A DNA stretch of 64,000 nucleotides from Plantactinospora sp. KBS50 (GTDB taxonomy: Bacteria; Actinomycetota; Actinomycetes; Mycobacteriales; Micromonosporaceae): positions 4,344,001-4,408,000 of the forward strand of contig NZ_CP022961.1 in assembly GCF_002285795.1 (NCBI RefSeq). The letters run 5' to 3'. Below are positions 1 through 11,553 of the stretch, in pieces (position 1 is the first letter of the stretch; each line of letters opens with the position of its first letter). The translations under genes and the position numbers were made by a program. The notes under the pieces are model-generated. The model made no database searches. It saw only the letters and a list, made by a program, of their open reading frames with translations, and was not told the origin of the DNA.

Positions 1-230
1 TACATGTAGATCAGGCGTCGCTGTCCGGAGTCAGTGTCAGCCGCGGGCCCCTCTCTCGGGGCGCTTTCGCGCTCAACGCTGACGGGTCCTGCGTCGTGAC
101 GGTGCCCTCGGGGCACGTTTTGCAGGACTGCGCGGCGGCTCTTCCAGCCCTGCTTCGGTCTGGGGTCGACAGCTCGTAGCGATGGGCGGTAAGACAATCG
201 CGGGGCCGTCCGCTGGCGGTCTTTCCTTCG

Positions 231-1403
231 ATGCCCTCGCCGGAGGCTCCAATCTCTGCGGACCGCTACATCACAGAGGTCACCCGACGCCGCCTGCTCG
301 ACGGCTTGGGTTGGCTGCGCGACACCGTGCCGAATGGCATTCGGGAGTTCCTGACGCCGGCGCACACCTTCTGGAGCGGCGCCCTGCCCGAGACCGACTT
401 CCTCGCCCGGCTCTACGACCTCGATCAGCTGCCCAGCCACGACTCCCGGTACACCACAGCGTTTCAGGACATCGTCCAGCACCGCGTCATGAACGAGGAT
501 TGGGAGGACGACTGGATATTCAGCGACCCGCGGTTCGGCCTGGCCGACAACGACGAGGCGCTGCTGCGGCTCCTCGCCGAAATGCTGCACCCAGCCGTGC
601 GCACCGACCCGGCCGAGGTCGATCGGCTGCGCGAATTCCTCAACGACGTGCTGGTTCATGATGGCTATGAGCTGGTCCAAGTCGATGACATCAGCGGCGC
701 CCCACTTTTCGCCCCACGCCGCATCGGTGGCGGCGTCCGCGGCACCATGAAGAACCTGATCTTCGCCGCGATAGGGCCCAAGCCCGACATCATGCTGGTC
801 GATGCGATCAACAACGATCTACGCATCACCGGTAACGTGCAGGGTTGCCTTATGTACGACCGGCCGCTGGCCGCGCACGGGCTGACCTGGGCCGAGCTGA
901 CCGCTTGGTGGGCCGACCGGGAAGGCATGACCGGGGCGGATGCGCGGGAAGTCTCCTCAAGCCTTTACCGGCGGCTGGACCGCTCACTGGGCGACAACGA
1001 CGCCGAACGGCGGGTCCTGCGCACCTACGCCGACCGATACCTGCGGCTGGGCCCGGACATTCCGGCGTTGGTCCCGCAGGTCTACCTGCACTACGACCCG
1101 CACGTACGCAGCCACTACCGGCCCGGCGCAGCGCCGTTGCCGCGCCAGCGGATGGACTTCCTGATGCTCCTGCCACACTGGGCCCGCGTGGTGATCGAGT
1201 GCGATGGCCGTCAGCACTACGCCGACGACAACGGCCGCGCCAGCCCACGGAGGTACGCCGAGATGGTGGCCGAAGACCGCGAGCTGCGGCTGACTGGCTA
1301 CGAGGTATACCGTTTCGGTGGCGCCGAGCTCATCGATGGCCCGGACACAGCACGTCGGCTCAACACTTTCTTCGACCGGCTCGCCGACCGGCACCCTGCC
1401 TGA
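231..1403 (+). CDS. AbiJ-NTD3 domain protein with C-terminal PD-(D/E)XK-like nuclease domain
   Basis: A 390-residue protein. The N-terminal half (about residues 8-170), with its RYITEVTRRRLLDGL opening and the IVQHRVMNEDWEDDW stretch, matches my recollection of the AbiJ N-terminal domain 3 family found in abortive-infection proteins. The C-terminal part (about 308-385) reads as a Vsr/DUF559-like restriction fold: a conserved Asp in MDFLML, then VVIECDGRQHY with the E-x-D pair near residues 323-325, then a basic helix and EVYRF strand. A role as a phage-triggered nuclease is inference. It starts at ATG 231 without an obvious strong ribosome site and lies upstream of a TIGR02391 relative and the DISARM-like operon, so it sits in a defence neighbourhood. 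The fold assignment is moderately sure; the trigger and substrate are unknown. Confidence 0.68.
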   Translation: MPSPEAPISADRYITEVTRRRLLDGLGWLRDTVPNGIREFLTPAHTFWSGALPETDFLARLYDLDQLPSHDSRYTTAFQDIVQHRVMNEDWEDDWIFSDPRFGLADNDEALLRLLAEMLHPAVRTDPAEVDRLREFLNDVLVHDGYELVQVDDISGAPLFAPRRIGGGVRGTMKNLIFAAIGPKPDIMLVDAINNDLRITGNVQGCLMYDRPLAAHGLTWAELTAWWADREGMTGADAREVSSSLYRRLDRSLGDNDAERRVLRTYADRYLRLGPDIPALVPQVYLHYDPHVRSHYRPGAAPLPRQRMDFLMLLPHWARVVIECDGRQHYADDNGRASPRRYAEMVAEDRELRLTGYEVYRFGGAELIDGPDTARRLNTFFDRLADRHPA

Positions 1404-1533
1404 TCGCCGCTCAGGCATCACCTTGCGGAAACCGAAGCAGCGGACCCCGGCAACACCGGCGAGCATCGCCTTCCTGCCGTCAGGGCTGTCGTGCTGCTGC
1501 GGTTCGCACCGCCCCGGACATTGGCGGTTTGCC

Positions 1534-2378
1534 ATGATGGACCGCATGCCGCCGAAGACCCTTCACCCACCATGGCCGCCGGCCATCATCGAGAGCATCG
1601 CCGACGTTCTGGCCAGCACAGACTGGCCGGGCTTGACCAGAAGCGAGATCACCAAACTGCTGGCGATGCTGCGCATCGCCGATGTCGAGGCGCCCAACAA
1701 GCGGACCCGGCTGTGGGGGCGCTGCACAACCAACAGCTACGCGACGGTGCCAGCAACTGCGTTATCCGGTTCATCACCGAGGCGATGGCGCCAGGCCGCC
1801 ACCTGCAAGACCAGCCGCGATTCGACGCGCTGCGCGACGCCCTCGCCGAACCGCTGTCGCTGGTCGGGCTGCGAGTGAACGACGAGGGTAAAATGGCTCG
1901 CGCGGCCGGCACCGCCACCACCCTCGACGAGGTCGCGCGCTTGGCCGGACGGCTGCGAACCGAGTTGCACCGCCGCGGCGTGCACGAGCAAGTGGTGCGC
2001 TACTGCGAGGAGGAGCTGGTGCGCCGCTCGCTGTTCCACGCAGTGTTCGAGGCGACCAAGGGCGTCAGCGACAGGCTGCGGCAAATGACCGGGCTCACCG
2101 CCGACGGCGCCGAGCTGATCGACCAGTGCTTCGGGGCCCGGACGGGAACACCTCTGGTGCGGATCAACGCCTACAGCACCGATTCCGAGACTAGCGAACA
2201 TCGTGGCTTCGTCAACCTGCTCAAGGGCACCTTCGGCATGTTTCGCAACCCGCCGGCGCACACACCTCGGGCCACTGCTGGCTGGGCACTGACCGAGCCA
2301 GACGCGCTGGATCTGTTCTCGCTGCTGTCGCTGGTCCACCGGCGCCTCGACGGCGCCCAGATCACGCCCCGGCCCTGA
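1534..2378 (+). pseudogene. TIGR02391 (Ymh-like) family protein, broken by one frameshift
   Basis: Two reading frames together give a normal TIGR02391-type protein of about 280 residues. The first frame from ATG 1534 encodes the typical start (MPPKTLHPPWPPAIIESIADVL, then LTRSEITKLL and NKRTRLW). The other frame continues with GALHNQQLRDGASNCVIRFI, the central RLRTELHRRGVH and VVRYCEEELV helices, and the family signature FVNLLKGTFGMFRNPPAHTPR near the C-terminus. The break falls in a run of five G at 1715-1719, where one more G would restore the frame exactly. TIGR02391 proteins recur in defence islands; the RNPPAH block resembles the R-N-x-x-x-H core of HEPN-like helical domains, but no activity is established. 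It may be a true pseudogene or an assembly error. Confidence 0.72.
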
Positions 2379-2550
2379 CAGCTTCCCTCTCTTAACGGGG
2401 TCAGCCGGACAGGTACGCCTGTGCCGCATCCCCGCACCCCTGGCAGCCCGCGAGATTACCAGTAGGCGCCGTGCCTGAAGTTGGAACAGGGTCCCTGCCG
2501 TGACATGGAATTCACTAGATCCTAGTGTCGGACGCGCCCACAATCACTCC

Positions 2551-3216
2551 ATGGATCCTTGGGCGGAGGCCGTGAACGACTATGAAGTCACCGTCGAACC
2601 TGGAGCTGCCGGTGAGGCGGATCTTCTCGACAGCGACAACGACTGGTGGCTTGTGGCCTGCATGGATTGGCCGCGCGACCGGTGGATCGGCTACGTCCAG
2701 GGCTACTGGAAGGCAGCGACGGTCATCGTCGAACGCGTCGCGAGCACGGGGCGTGACCAGGACTACCTCGTCTACCCATTTCTGATGTGCTGGCGACACT
2801 ACGTCGAACTGCAGCTTAAAACCTTGATCCTGTTAGCGGCCACATACCTACACAAGCCGTGCGACTTGCCCAAAACCCACAAGATTGACCATCTTTGGCG
2901 AGTAGCGCGCCCGCTGATCGAGCATTCATATCCGGGCGAGCCGACGACGGACTTGGACAACATCGAGCGTATCCTTCTGCAGTTGCACAGTTTCGACCCG
3001 ACATCGGAGCACTTCCGCTATCCGATCTTGAAAAATGGCTCCGCGACGTTGACCTCGCTCGGTCGGGTTCACATGCGCCGATTTCACCTGGCGATGGAAA
3101 GTGTCGCCGGCCTACTCGATGGAGCGGAGACCGGGATCCGTGTGTTGATCGACCAGCGCAACGAGTACGAGGCGGCCATGTACGACCTGTACGGCAGCCC
3201 GGATGGGTCTCACTAA
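2551..3216 (+). CDS. Hypothetical helical protein with RHYxELQLK motif
   Basis: A 221-residue protein of unknown function from ATG 2551 (an in-frame GTG at 2500 would add 17 residues; neither has a strong ribosome site). The sequence is mostly helical and acidic at the N-terminus. The block LMCWRHYVELQLKTLILLAA, followed by HKIDHLWRVARPLIE, recalls a widespread uncharacterised family with an R-H-Y-x-E-L-x-L-K core followed by a His-containing helix, often seen in defence and mobile regions. No catalytic motif is clear. Codon use is slightly less GC-biased than in the following operon. It is the last gene before a 287-bp gap that leads into the DISARM-like operon. Confidence 0.55.
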   Translation: MDPWAEAVNDYEVTVEPGAAGEADLLDSDNDWWLVACMDWPRDRWIGYVQGYWKAATVIVERVASTGRDQDYLVYPFLMCWRHYVELQLKTLILLAATYLHKPCDLPKTHKIDHLWRVARPLIEHSYPGEPTTDLDNIERILLQLHSFDPTSEHFRYPILKNGSATLTSLGRVHMRRFHLAMESVAGLLDGAETGIRVLIDQRNEYEAAMYDLYGSPDGSH

Positions 3217-3503
3217 GGGCCTGACCGGAAGCCTTGTCGCCTGCTTGGCCATCTGACACGTACACGCGCTGGGCCTCCCAGGACCCCCAGCCCTGACCAG
3301 GGGTGCTCGAATGATTAGCGCCAGTTTTGTGGTGCTATGTCGTGCTTGAAGCCGCAGCGTTGGGATCGCTACTGCTACGTCCTGTCGGTCTGGCCGAGAC
3401 CTGCCAGCTCACTCCTTGCGCATCACTCGCTATCTTTGGCGACTGGTGTGGGCGCTGTTTGATCCAATGGGCCTCTCGGCATCGGTCGGATGGAAGGTGA
3501 GCG

Positions 3504-6500
3504 TTGGACGCATTCGAGGTGCATCGGCGGCTGATCGATGACTACCGCACCTTCACCGAGGGGTTCGTTGACGTTCACGACGATCGGATCCGGGCTCGGG
3601 TAGAGGCGGAGAGCGCTCGGGGGGCGCAGTGGCCGGCGCCGTGGTCGTCGTTGAACCCGTCGTTCGAGCCCGGCGGGCGGGTTGATGATCTGGTTCGTGA
3701 GGGCCTGTTGCAGCAGGAGTGCGCGCGGATCTTTCGGGTGAAGAAGGCTCCGGATGATGCCGGCACGACGCCGATCACGCTGCACCGGCACCAGAGCGAC
3801 GCGGTGCGGGTTGCCCGTACCGGAGCGTCGTACGTGCTGACCACGGGAACGGGCTCCGGTAAGTCGCTGGCGTACATGGTGCCGATCGTCGACCGGGTGC
3901 TGCGGGAGGGATCCGGACAGGGCGTCCGGGCGATCGTCGTGTACCCGATGAACGCGTTGGCGAACAGCCAGCAGGAGGAGATGCGGAAGTTCCTGGAGTT
4001 CGGCTACAGCGGTCAGCCTCCGGTGACGTTCGCCCGGTACACGGGTCAGGAGAGCGAGGAGGAGCGGCGGGCGATCCTGAAGCGTCCGCCGGACATCCTG
4101 CTGACGAACTACGTGATGCTGGAGTTGGTGTTGACCCGCCCGGATGAGCGGCGTCCGTTGGTGGAGGCGGCGCAAGGGCTGCGGTTCCTGGTGCTGGACG
4201 AGCTGCACACCTACCGGGGCAGGCAGGGCGCGGATGTGGCGATGCTGGTGCGTCGGGTCCGGGACGCGTGCGGCGCCGGGGAGACGTTGCAGTGTGTGGG
4301 GACGTCGGCGACGATGGCCAACGCGGGCACCGTGGCGCAGCAGCAGGTCGAGGTTGCCGATGTCGCGACGCGGATTTTCGGCGTGGACGTGATGCCGGAG
4401 CACGTCATCACCGAGACCCTGGTGCGCGCGACGACTGCTCGGGACGTAAAGCCGGCACGGTTGGCGGCGGTTGTCGCCGCGCGTGGTGATGCGGAGGCGG
4501 ACGACCCGGCGCTGCGTGCGGGCTACGCCCAGCTCAGCGCGGATCCGCTGGCGTCGTGGATCGAGGACACGTTTGGGGTCGTGGCGGAGCCTGATAGCGG
4601 CCGGCTGGTACGGCAGCAGCCGACGAAGGTCAATGACGCGGCGGTGACGCTGGCCGCGGTGACGGGGCGCTCGGCGGACGAGTGTGCGACGGCGATCCGG
4701 GCGACGCTGTTGGCGGGTTCCCGTGCCCGTGACGAGGCGACCGGGCGTCCGTTGTTCGCGTTTCGGCTGCATCAGTTCTTGTCCAAGGGCGGCACGGTCT
4801 ACAGCACCTTGGAGCCCGTGGCTTCTCGGGCAATCGAGACGACCTTCCAGCTCGTGCTGCCTGGTCAGCCGGAGCGGCGACTGTACCCGCTGGCGTTCTG
4901 CCGGGAGTGCGGCCAGGAGTATCTGATCGCCCGTCGGGAAAATCACGCGCAGACGGCGGTGTTCCGGGCGCGTCACGGGCTGCGGATCACCGACAGCGAT
5001 GACGGTTACCTGTTCGTCTCGGCGGACCGGGAGTGGCCGGCTGACCCGGTTGCCGAGGGCCGCCTGCCAGGCTCATGGTTGTCGGCCGACAGCGCCGGTC
5101 ACCAGGTGGTGCCGGCCAGACGTCGCGATGTCCCGATCCGCTATCGCGCAGCGCCGGACGGCACCGCCACCGTGATGGGCGCGGCGGGTGAGCCTGTCGA
5201 CGGTGGCGTGGTCGCGGCGTGGATCCCGGGCACGTTCCGGTTCTGCCTGCGGTGCGGGGTGTCCTACGAGCAGGTCCGCAGCAACGAGTTCAGCAAGCTG
5301 GTCACGCTGGATCGCGAGGGCCGCAGCAGCGCCATGACGGTGGTGGCGTCCAGCATTGTGCGGGCGTTGCGGAGCCAGCCGGAGGTGGCGCTGGGCGCGG
5401 ACGCCCGCAAGCTGTTGACGTTCGTCGACAACCGGCAGGATGCCAGCTTGCAGGCGGGGCACTTCAACGACTTCGCCTTGGTGGTGCAACTGCGCGCGGC
5501 GTTGTATCGGGCCACCCTGGACGCGCAGGCGGACGGCGCCGACGGGTTGGATCCCCTCGACATCGGCCAGGCCGTGAGCCGCCGGCTCGGTTTGCAGCTC
5601 CGCGACTTCGCGCAGGCGCCGAAGGCGCTAGATCTGCGGGCGGCGGAGCGTGCACTGCGGGGTGTGGTCGAGTTCCGAGTGCTGCGGGACCTGCAACGCG
5701 GCTGGCGAGTCACGCTGCCCAACCTCGAACAGTCCGGGCTGATGGTGGTCGACTACCCCTTCTGGTGACGCTGTCCCAGCGCGATGAGGAGTGGAGCGGT
5801 ACTCACAAGCTGCTGGTCGATGCAGAGCCGGGCCAGCGGTACGAGATCACTCGGGTGCTGTTGGACGAGATGCGGCGTGTCCTGGCGGTCGACGCGGAGG
5901 CGCTGACGCCGGAGTTCGTGGACCGGCTACGCCGGCTGAGCCGGGAGCACCTGACCGGGCTGTGGACCGTTCCGGAGACCGAGCCCGATCCGGTGATCGG
6001 ATTGGCCATCGCGGGTCGTGGTGGTCAGTACCGGCCTCGGCATGCGCTGTACCTGTCCGGGCTGGGCAGTTTCGGGCGGTGGCTGCGGCACCGGGACCGG
6101 TTTGGGCGGTCGTTGTCGCCCGCCGAGGCGGACGACGTCATCGGCGTCCTGGTGAAGCTGCTGGAAACGCACGGCGTGCTGGCGAAGATGGTGGAGAAGG
6201 GCGAGACGGGCTATCGGGTGAAGTCGTCAGCGATGCTGCTACGGGCTGGCGATGGTACGGCGGGCGCACCGGATCCGGTACGTCGCCGGTTCGAAGCCGA
6301 TCAGCGCCCACGGGTGGTGCCGTTCTTCCGCGACCTGTACTTGGACGTCGGGTCGCAGCTGGCGGGGCTGCGGGCCGCCGAGCACACCGCTCAGGTGCGC
6401 GCGGAGGAGCGGGAGGAGCGCGAGCAGGCGTTCCGGGAGGGGACCCAGCTGCCGCTGCTGTTCTGCTCGCCCACCATGGAGTTGGGGGTGGACATCTCCT

Positions 6501-8665
6501 CGCTGAACGCGGTGGGGATGCGTAACGTGCCGCCGACCCCGGCGAATTACGCGCAACGCAGCGGACGTGCGGGCCGCTCCGGGCAGCCGGCGTTGGTCGT
6601 GACCTATTGCGCCAGCGGTAACAGCCACGACTCGTACTACTTCGAGCGGTCGCAGCTGATGGTGTCCGGCCAGGTGCAGGCGCCCCGGCTCGACCTGGCC
6701 AACGAGGACCTGGTTCGGTCGCACATCCACGCCGTGTGGCTGGCGGAGACGGGCGTCCGGTTGGAGCGCTCGATGGCCGACGTGTTGGCGTTGAACCTGC
6801 CCGGCCAGCCGGTGCAGCCAGAGCTGGCCGAGAAGTTGCGACGCCCGGAGGCAGCCGCGGCGGCGACCCGGGCGGCGCAGGCGCTGCTTCGGCCGCTGCA
6901 CCCGGTGCTGGAAGGCTCGGCCTGGTGGACGCCGCAATGGGTGACCGGCGTGGTAGACACGGCCTTCGAGACCTTTGACCTCGCGTGTGGCCGCTGGCGC
7001 GACCTGTACACCACCGCCGACGCCGAGCGGCAGGCGGCGGCGGATCTGGCGGCCGACGCAACGGTCGGGCGGCAGAACCGGGAGGACGCCGACCAGCGGT
7101 ACCGTGAGGCGCGGCAGCGCATCGAGTTGCTGCTCAACCAGTCCGACGACGCCGGGCAGAGCGATTTCTACACTTACCGATACCTGGCATCTGAGGGGTT
7201 CCTGCCGGGCTATTCGTTCCCTCGGCTGCCGCTGGCCGCGTACGTGCCGGGCAGTAGGGGGCGGGGTAACACCTGGTTGCAGCGGCCCCGGTTTCTGGCC
7301 ATTTCCGAGTTCGGCCCGGGGGCGCTGATCTATCACGAGGGCGCCCGATACCAGGTGACCCGGATCAGTCTGCCGCGCAGCAGCGACGAGCAGGCCAGCG
7401 GCGAGGTGGTCCGCACCTCGGCGCGGGTGTGTGAGGCGTGCGGGTACCACCACCCTCGGCAGGTCGGTGTCGATGTCTGTGAGAACTGTGGGCAGCGGCT
7501 CGACACTACCTGGAAGAACCTGTTGCAGATGCAGACGGTGATCACCAGGCGGCGGGAGCGGATCAGCGCCGACGAGGAGGAGCGCAACCGGATCGGTTTC
7601 GAGTTGCGCACCACGTACCGGTTCGTGCCTCGCGGTGGGCGGCGGGGCCGGTTCGTCGCCGAGGTGCTCGCCGCCGACGGGGTGCCGCTGGTCGGGATCG
7701 CGTACGGCGACGCCGCCGAGATTCGCGTAACGAACCTTGGTCGCCGCACACGCAAAAATAAGGACACACACGGCTTCTGGCTTGACCTGGTGAAGGGCCG
7801 CTGGCTGTCGGAGAAAGAAGGCAAGGAAGGCGCCGCCACCGACGGGGCAGACGAGGATCTTGAGGCCAGGTTCGAGGACGTGAACCGCAAGGACCTGGTC
7901 ACGCCATATGTGGAGGATCGCCGCAACATCCTGGTCCTGCGCTGGGCCGAGCCAGTCAGCGTCGAGGAGGCGACCACTTTGCAGTACGCCATCGAGCGGG
8001 GCATCGAGGCCGTGTTCCAGCTGGAGGACTCCGAACTTTCCAGCGAGTTGCTGCCAGACGGCGACGACCGCGGCCGGGTGCTGCTGGTGGAGGCTGCCGA
8101 GGGCGGGGCGGGTGTGCTGCGCCGCTTGCAGTCCGAGCCAGACGCACTGGCGAGGGTCGCCGCCGAGGCGCTACGGATTATCCACATCGATCCGGACACC
8201 GGCGAGGAGGATGACACCGCCTGCGTGCGCGGCTGTTACCGATGCCTGCTGTCATACGGCAACCAGCTCGTGCACGAGCTAATCGACCGCCGGCTGGTCG
8301 CGCCGACTCTTCAGGAACTAGCCACGGCAACCACCCACTCCGTGAACGACTCGGCACCGCAGGTTGGCCAGGACGAACACCTGGAAGCGTCCGGCCCCGC
8401 CGCCACGCTGCTGAGGCTGCTGCGCGAGCACGGCCACCGGCTGCCCAACCGGATCGGCGTTGAGGTCGAGGGCATCCGCATCGACCTGGTCTACGACAAT
8501 GCCGATGTGCCCACGGTCGTCCTCGTCGACCACGACGGCGGCCACAAGCAGGACACCACACCACTGATCTTCGGAGGCTGGAACGTGATTCAGATCGGCG
8601 CCACCGAGGACATGCTTACCGCAGTGGCCGCACACCCCGGCGTCTTCGGCGAGGCGACCCGATGA
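3504..8665 (+). pseudogene. DEAD/DEAH helicase with DUF1998 (DruE/DrmAB-like), frame broken near 5757
   Basis: Read across one frameshift this encodes about 1720 residues. SF2 helicase motifs: TTGTGSGKS (about residue 113), LDELHTYRG (231), TSAT (266), and motif VI RSGRAGRSGQ (about 1020). Zinc pairs CRECGQEY (465), CLRCG (581) and CEACG...CENCG (1309-1325) are followed by the DUF1998 tail EGGAG and CVRGCYRCLLSYGN (about 1573). Length and layout fit DruE of Druantia, or DrmA plus DrmB of DISARM fused. The TTG start at 3504 is preceded by GGAAGG at 3492. The first frame ends at 5768; one extra C in the run at 5756-5759 would give a continuous ...DYPLLVTLSQ reading. The 3' end overlaps the SNF2 gene by ATGA. 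The family role is phage-DNA restriction; function here depends on whether the break is real. Confidence 0.8.
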
Positions 8666-11553
8666 CCGCCGCGACACAGCAGACTCGACCGGTCTTCCCG
8701 GTGGGCTCCCTTGTCACCGCCCGAGGACGGGAATGGGTCGTCCTACCCGGCAGCGACACTGACTTCCTGGTACTGCGACCGCTGGCCGGCGGCGATGACG
8801 ACGTGGCCGGGGTGTTCATCGACGAAGGTGTCACACACGCCACCTTCACCACGCCCAACCCGGACGACCTCGGCGACGACCGCAGCGCCCGCCTGCTACG
8901 CGACGCGCTCCGGATCGGGTTTCGGGCCAGCGGTGGCCCGTTCCGCAGCCTCGCTGGCCTGGCCGTTGACCCGCGTCCCTACCAGCTCGTGCCGCTGCTG
9001 CTTGCGTTGCGCCAGGAGACCACGCGGCTGTTGATCGCCGACGACGTTGGCATCGGCAAGACCGTCGAAGCCAGCCTGGTCGCCGCCGAACTGCTCGCAC
9101 AGGGCAGCGCCCAGCGGCTGACCGTGCTGTGCCCGCCGAGCCTCGCCGAACAGTGGCAGACGGAGCTACAGGCGAAGTTCGGTATCCAAGCCGAACCGGT
9201 GCTCCCCGGCACCGTCCGCCGCCTGGAACGTGGCCTGGAGTACGGCCAGTCGATCTTCGAACGGTACCCGTTCACGATCGTGTCGACCGACTACATCAAG
9301 TCCGACATGCGCCGCGACGACTTCCTGCGGGCCGCACCAGAACTGGTCATCGTCGACGAGGCACACGCATGCGTCAGCGACGAGACCGGCGCCGGCGGCC
9401 GAGGCCGCACTCAGCGTCACCGCCTGCTCAAAGACCTCGCCGCCGACACCGAACGGCATCTGATCCTCGTCACCGCGACCCCACACAGCGGAAAAGAGGA
9501 AACGTTCCGCAACCTGATCGGTCTGCTCAACACGAGCCTGCGCGACACGAACCTCGCCACCGAAGCCGGCCGCCGACGATTGGCCACCCACCTGGTGCAA
9601 CGCCGCCGCGCCGACATCCGCGACTACCTGGGCGCCGACACGAAGTTCCCGTCCGACCGGGCCACCGACGAACGGACCTACCAATTGTCCCCGGCCTACC
9701 GTGGCCTACTCGACGATGTCCTCGCCTACGTCCAGGGCCAGATCACCGACCGCAGCGGCAGCCGCGTCCAGCAACGCGTCCGGTGGTGGTCGGCGCTGTC
9801 GCTGCTACGCTCACTCGCCTCCTCGCCCGCCGCCGCCGCGGCGACCCTCGCCACCCGAGCCGCATCGGCGGGCGCCGCATCGGAGCAGGCCGCCGACACC
9901 GCCGGCGCCGCCGGAGTCCTCGACCTCGTTGACGACGACGCCTTGGACACCGCGGACGCGGTGCCAGGAGCGCTGTTCGAGGACGAGTGCGCGATGAGCG
10001 GCAGTGACGCGGCAAGGCTGCACGAGCTACGCCGACGCGCCCTGGCGATCGCTCAGGAACCGGACGCCAAACAGCGCACCGCACACGACACCAAACTGGC
10101 CCTGGTCACGACCACCGTGCAGCGGCTGCTGAAGGACGGCTTCCACCCGATCGTTTTCTGCCGCTTCATCCCGACCGCGCACTACCTCGCCGACCACCTC
10201 GCCGCCGCCTTTCCCAAGGCGGTCGTGGAAGTGGTCACCGGCGAACTACCGCCGGAAGACCGGGCCGCCCGGGTCCGCGACCTCGCCGAACGCGCCGGCA
10301 CCACCAACAAGATCCTGGTCGCCACCGACTGCCTCTCCGAAGGCGTCAACCTTCAGCACGACTTCCAGGCGGTGGTCCACTACGACCTGGCCTGGAACCC
10401 GACCCGACACGAACAGCGCGAAGGCCGCGTCGACCGCTTCGGCCAGCCCCGCGACGTCGTCCGCGCGGTCACCCTCTACGGCTCCGACAACGTCATCGAC
10501 CGCATCGTCATGGACGTCCTGATCCGCAAGCACGAAGCGATCCGACGCGACCTCGGCATCAGCGTCCCCGTGCCGGCCACCAGCGACCAAGTCCTCACCG
10601 CTCTCATGGACGGGGTCATGAAACGGGGCAGCACCTACGTGCAGGAAACCCTCGACATCGGGCTTCCCGAACAGGCTCAGCAACTGGAATTCGACTGGCA
10701 GAGCACCGCCGAAGCCGAACGACGCAGCCGCAGCCGCTACGCCCACCACACCATCCGCCCCGACGAGGTACGCCGCGAGGTCGAGGCCATGCGGACCGCG
10801 CTCGGCAGCCCCGACGACGTCGCCGGATTCGTCGCCACCGCCCTGCAGGAATGCGGCGGCATCCTGACCAACGAACCGTACGGCTTTACCGTCGAAGCCG
10901 TCGGCCTACCCGTCGGGCTCCGCGACGCCATCGGCAACCCGACCAAACCGCTCGCCTTCCACCGAGACCTTCCCGCGCCACGCGGCGCGGCGGTCCTGGC
11001 CCGCACCGACGCCACCTCAGCCTCGGTCGCCCGCTACGTCCTCGACGCCGCACTCGACCCAGCCCTGCCCACCGCCGCCCGGCCAGCCCGGCGATGCGGG
11101 GTCATCGTCACCAACGCCGTGACCACAGCGACCGTGCTGCTGCTGACCCGAGTCCGCGCCAACCTCACCCTCCCCGGGCGGTACGGCCCCCACGCCCAGG
11201 TCGCCGAAGAAGCCCGACCTCTCGCATTCACCGGCACCCCAGCGAACCCGCAGTGGCTGGAAACCGACGCCGTCGAAGCTCTCCTGGCAGCACAACCCGA
11301 CCGCAACCTCAGCGCGGACATCGCCCGCAACATCATGAAGGGAGTCCTCGGCGCGATGCCCGCCATCACTAGCCACCTCGACCGCTTCGCCCACGAACTC
11401 GCCGAGTCACTACGCGACGCCCATGTCCGCGTCCGCACTGCCGCGCGAGGCGACCGCGCAGGCGCACTCGGCATCCGCGGGCTCACCGTCGAACCACAGC
11501 TACCTGTCGACGTACTCGGCGTCTACCTCTACCGACCGGCGGCCCAGGCATGA
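8662..11553 (+). CDS. DrmD-like SNF2-family helicase
   Basis: 963 residues. A short N-terminal beta domain (about 1-90) precedes a two-lobed SNF2-type ATPase: Walker A DDVGIGKTVEAS (about residue 127), LIVDEAHAC (about 231), LVTATPHSGKEE, and C-terminal lobe motifs ILVATDCLSEGVNLQ and HEQREGRVDRFGQ (about 584). Size, motifs and position next to an adenine methylase fit DrmD of class 1 DISARM. The ATG at 8662 overlaps the stop of the preceding helicase, and its own stop overlaps the methylase start, both as ATGA, so translation is coupled. The expected role is DNA translocation or remodelling in a restriction complex. An Ala/Asp-rich insertion (about 390-445) lies between the lobes. Confidence 0.82.
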   Translation: MTAATQQTRPVFPVGSLVTARGREWVVLPGSDTDFLVLRPLAGGDDDVAGVFIDEGVTHATFTTPNPDDLGDDRSARLLRDALRIGFRASGGPFRSLAGLAVDPRPYQLVPLLLALRQETTRLLIADDVGIGKTVEASLVAAELLAQGSAQRLTVLCPPSLAEQWQTELQAKFGIQAEPVLPGTVRRLERGLEYGQSIFERYPFTIVSTDYIKSDMRRDDFLRAAPELVIVDEAHACVSDETGAGGRGRTQRHRLLKDLAADTERHLILVTATPHSGKEETFRNLIGLLNTSLRDTNLATEAGRRRLATHLVQRRRADIRDYLGADTKFPSDRATDERTYQLSPAYRGLLDDVLAYVQGQITDRSGSRVQQRVRWWSALSLLRSLASSPAAAAATLATRAASAGAASEQAADTAGAAGVLDLVDDDALDTADAVPGALFEDECAMSGSDAARLHELRRRALAIAQEPDAKQRTAHDTKLALVTTTVQRLLKDGFHPIVFCRFIPTAHYLADHLAAAFPKAVVEVVTGELPPEDRAARVRDLAERAGTTNKILVATDCLSEGVNLQHDFQAVVHYDLAWNPTRHEQREGRVDRFGQPRDVVRAVTLYGSDNVIDRIVMDVLIRKHEAIRRDLGISVPVPATSDQVLTALMDGVMKRGSTYVQETLDIGLPEQAQQLEFDWQSTAEAERRSRSRYAHHTIRPDEVRREVEAMRTALGSPDDVAGFVATALQECGGILTNEPYGFTVEAVGLPVGLRDAIGNPTKPLAFHRDLPAPRGAAVLARTDATSASVARYVLDAALDPALPTAARPARRCGVIVTNAVTTATVLLLTRVRANLTLPGRYGPHAQVAEEARPLAFTGTPANPQWLETDAVEALLAAQPDRNLSADIARNIMKGVLGAMPAITSHLDRFAHELAESLRDAHVRVRTAARGDRAGALGIRGLTVEPQLPVDVLGVYLYRPAAQA

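Noticed and set aside
1-230. Possible left att site or tRNA copy for element A
   Set aside because: The tRNA-Leu 3' core GGTGTCCGAGGGGGGA is not found here, so the left end must lie outside the window.
3423-4976. Long open frames antisense to the helicase and similar long frames opposite most genes
   Set aside because: In 70% GC DNA the antisense and shifted frames stay open by chance; these are rich in Arg, Ala and Pro, have no motifs, and overlap genes with clear domains.
5740-5790. Programmed ribosomal frameshift in the DUF1998 helicase
   Set aside because: The site has only a CCCC run, with no slippery heptamer of the A/U type and no clear downstream stimulator; a lost base explains it more simply.
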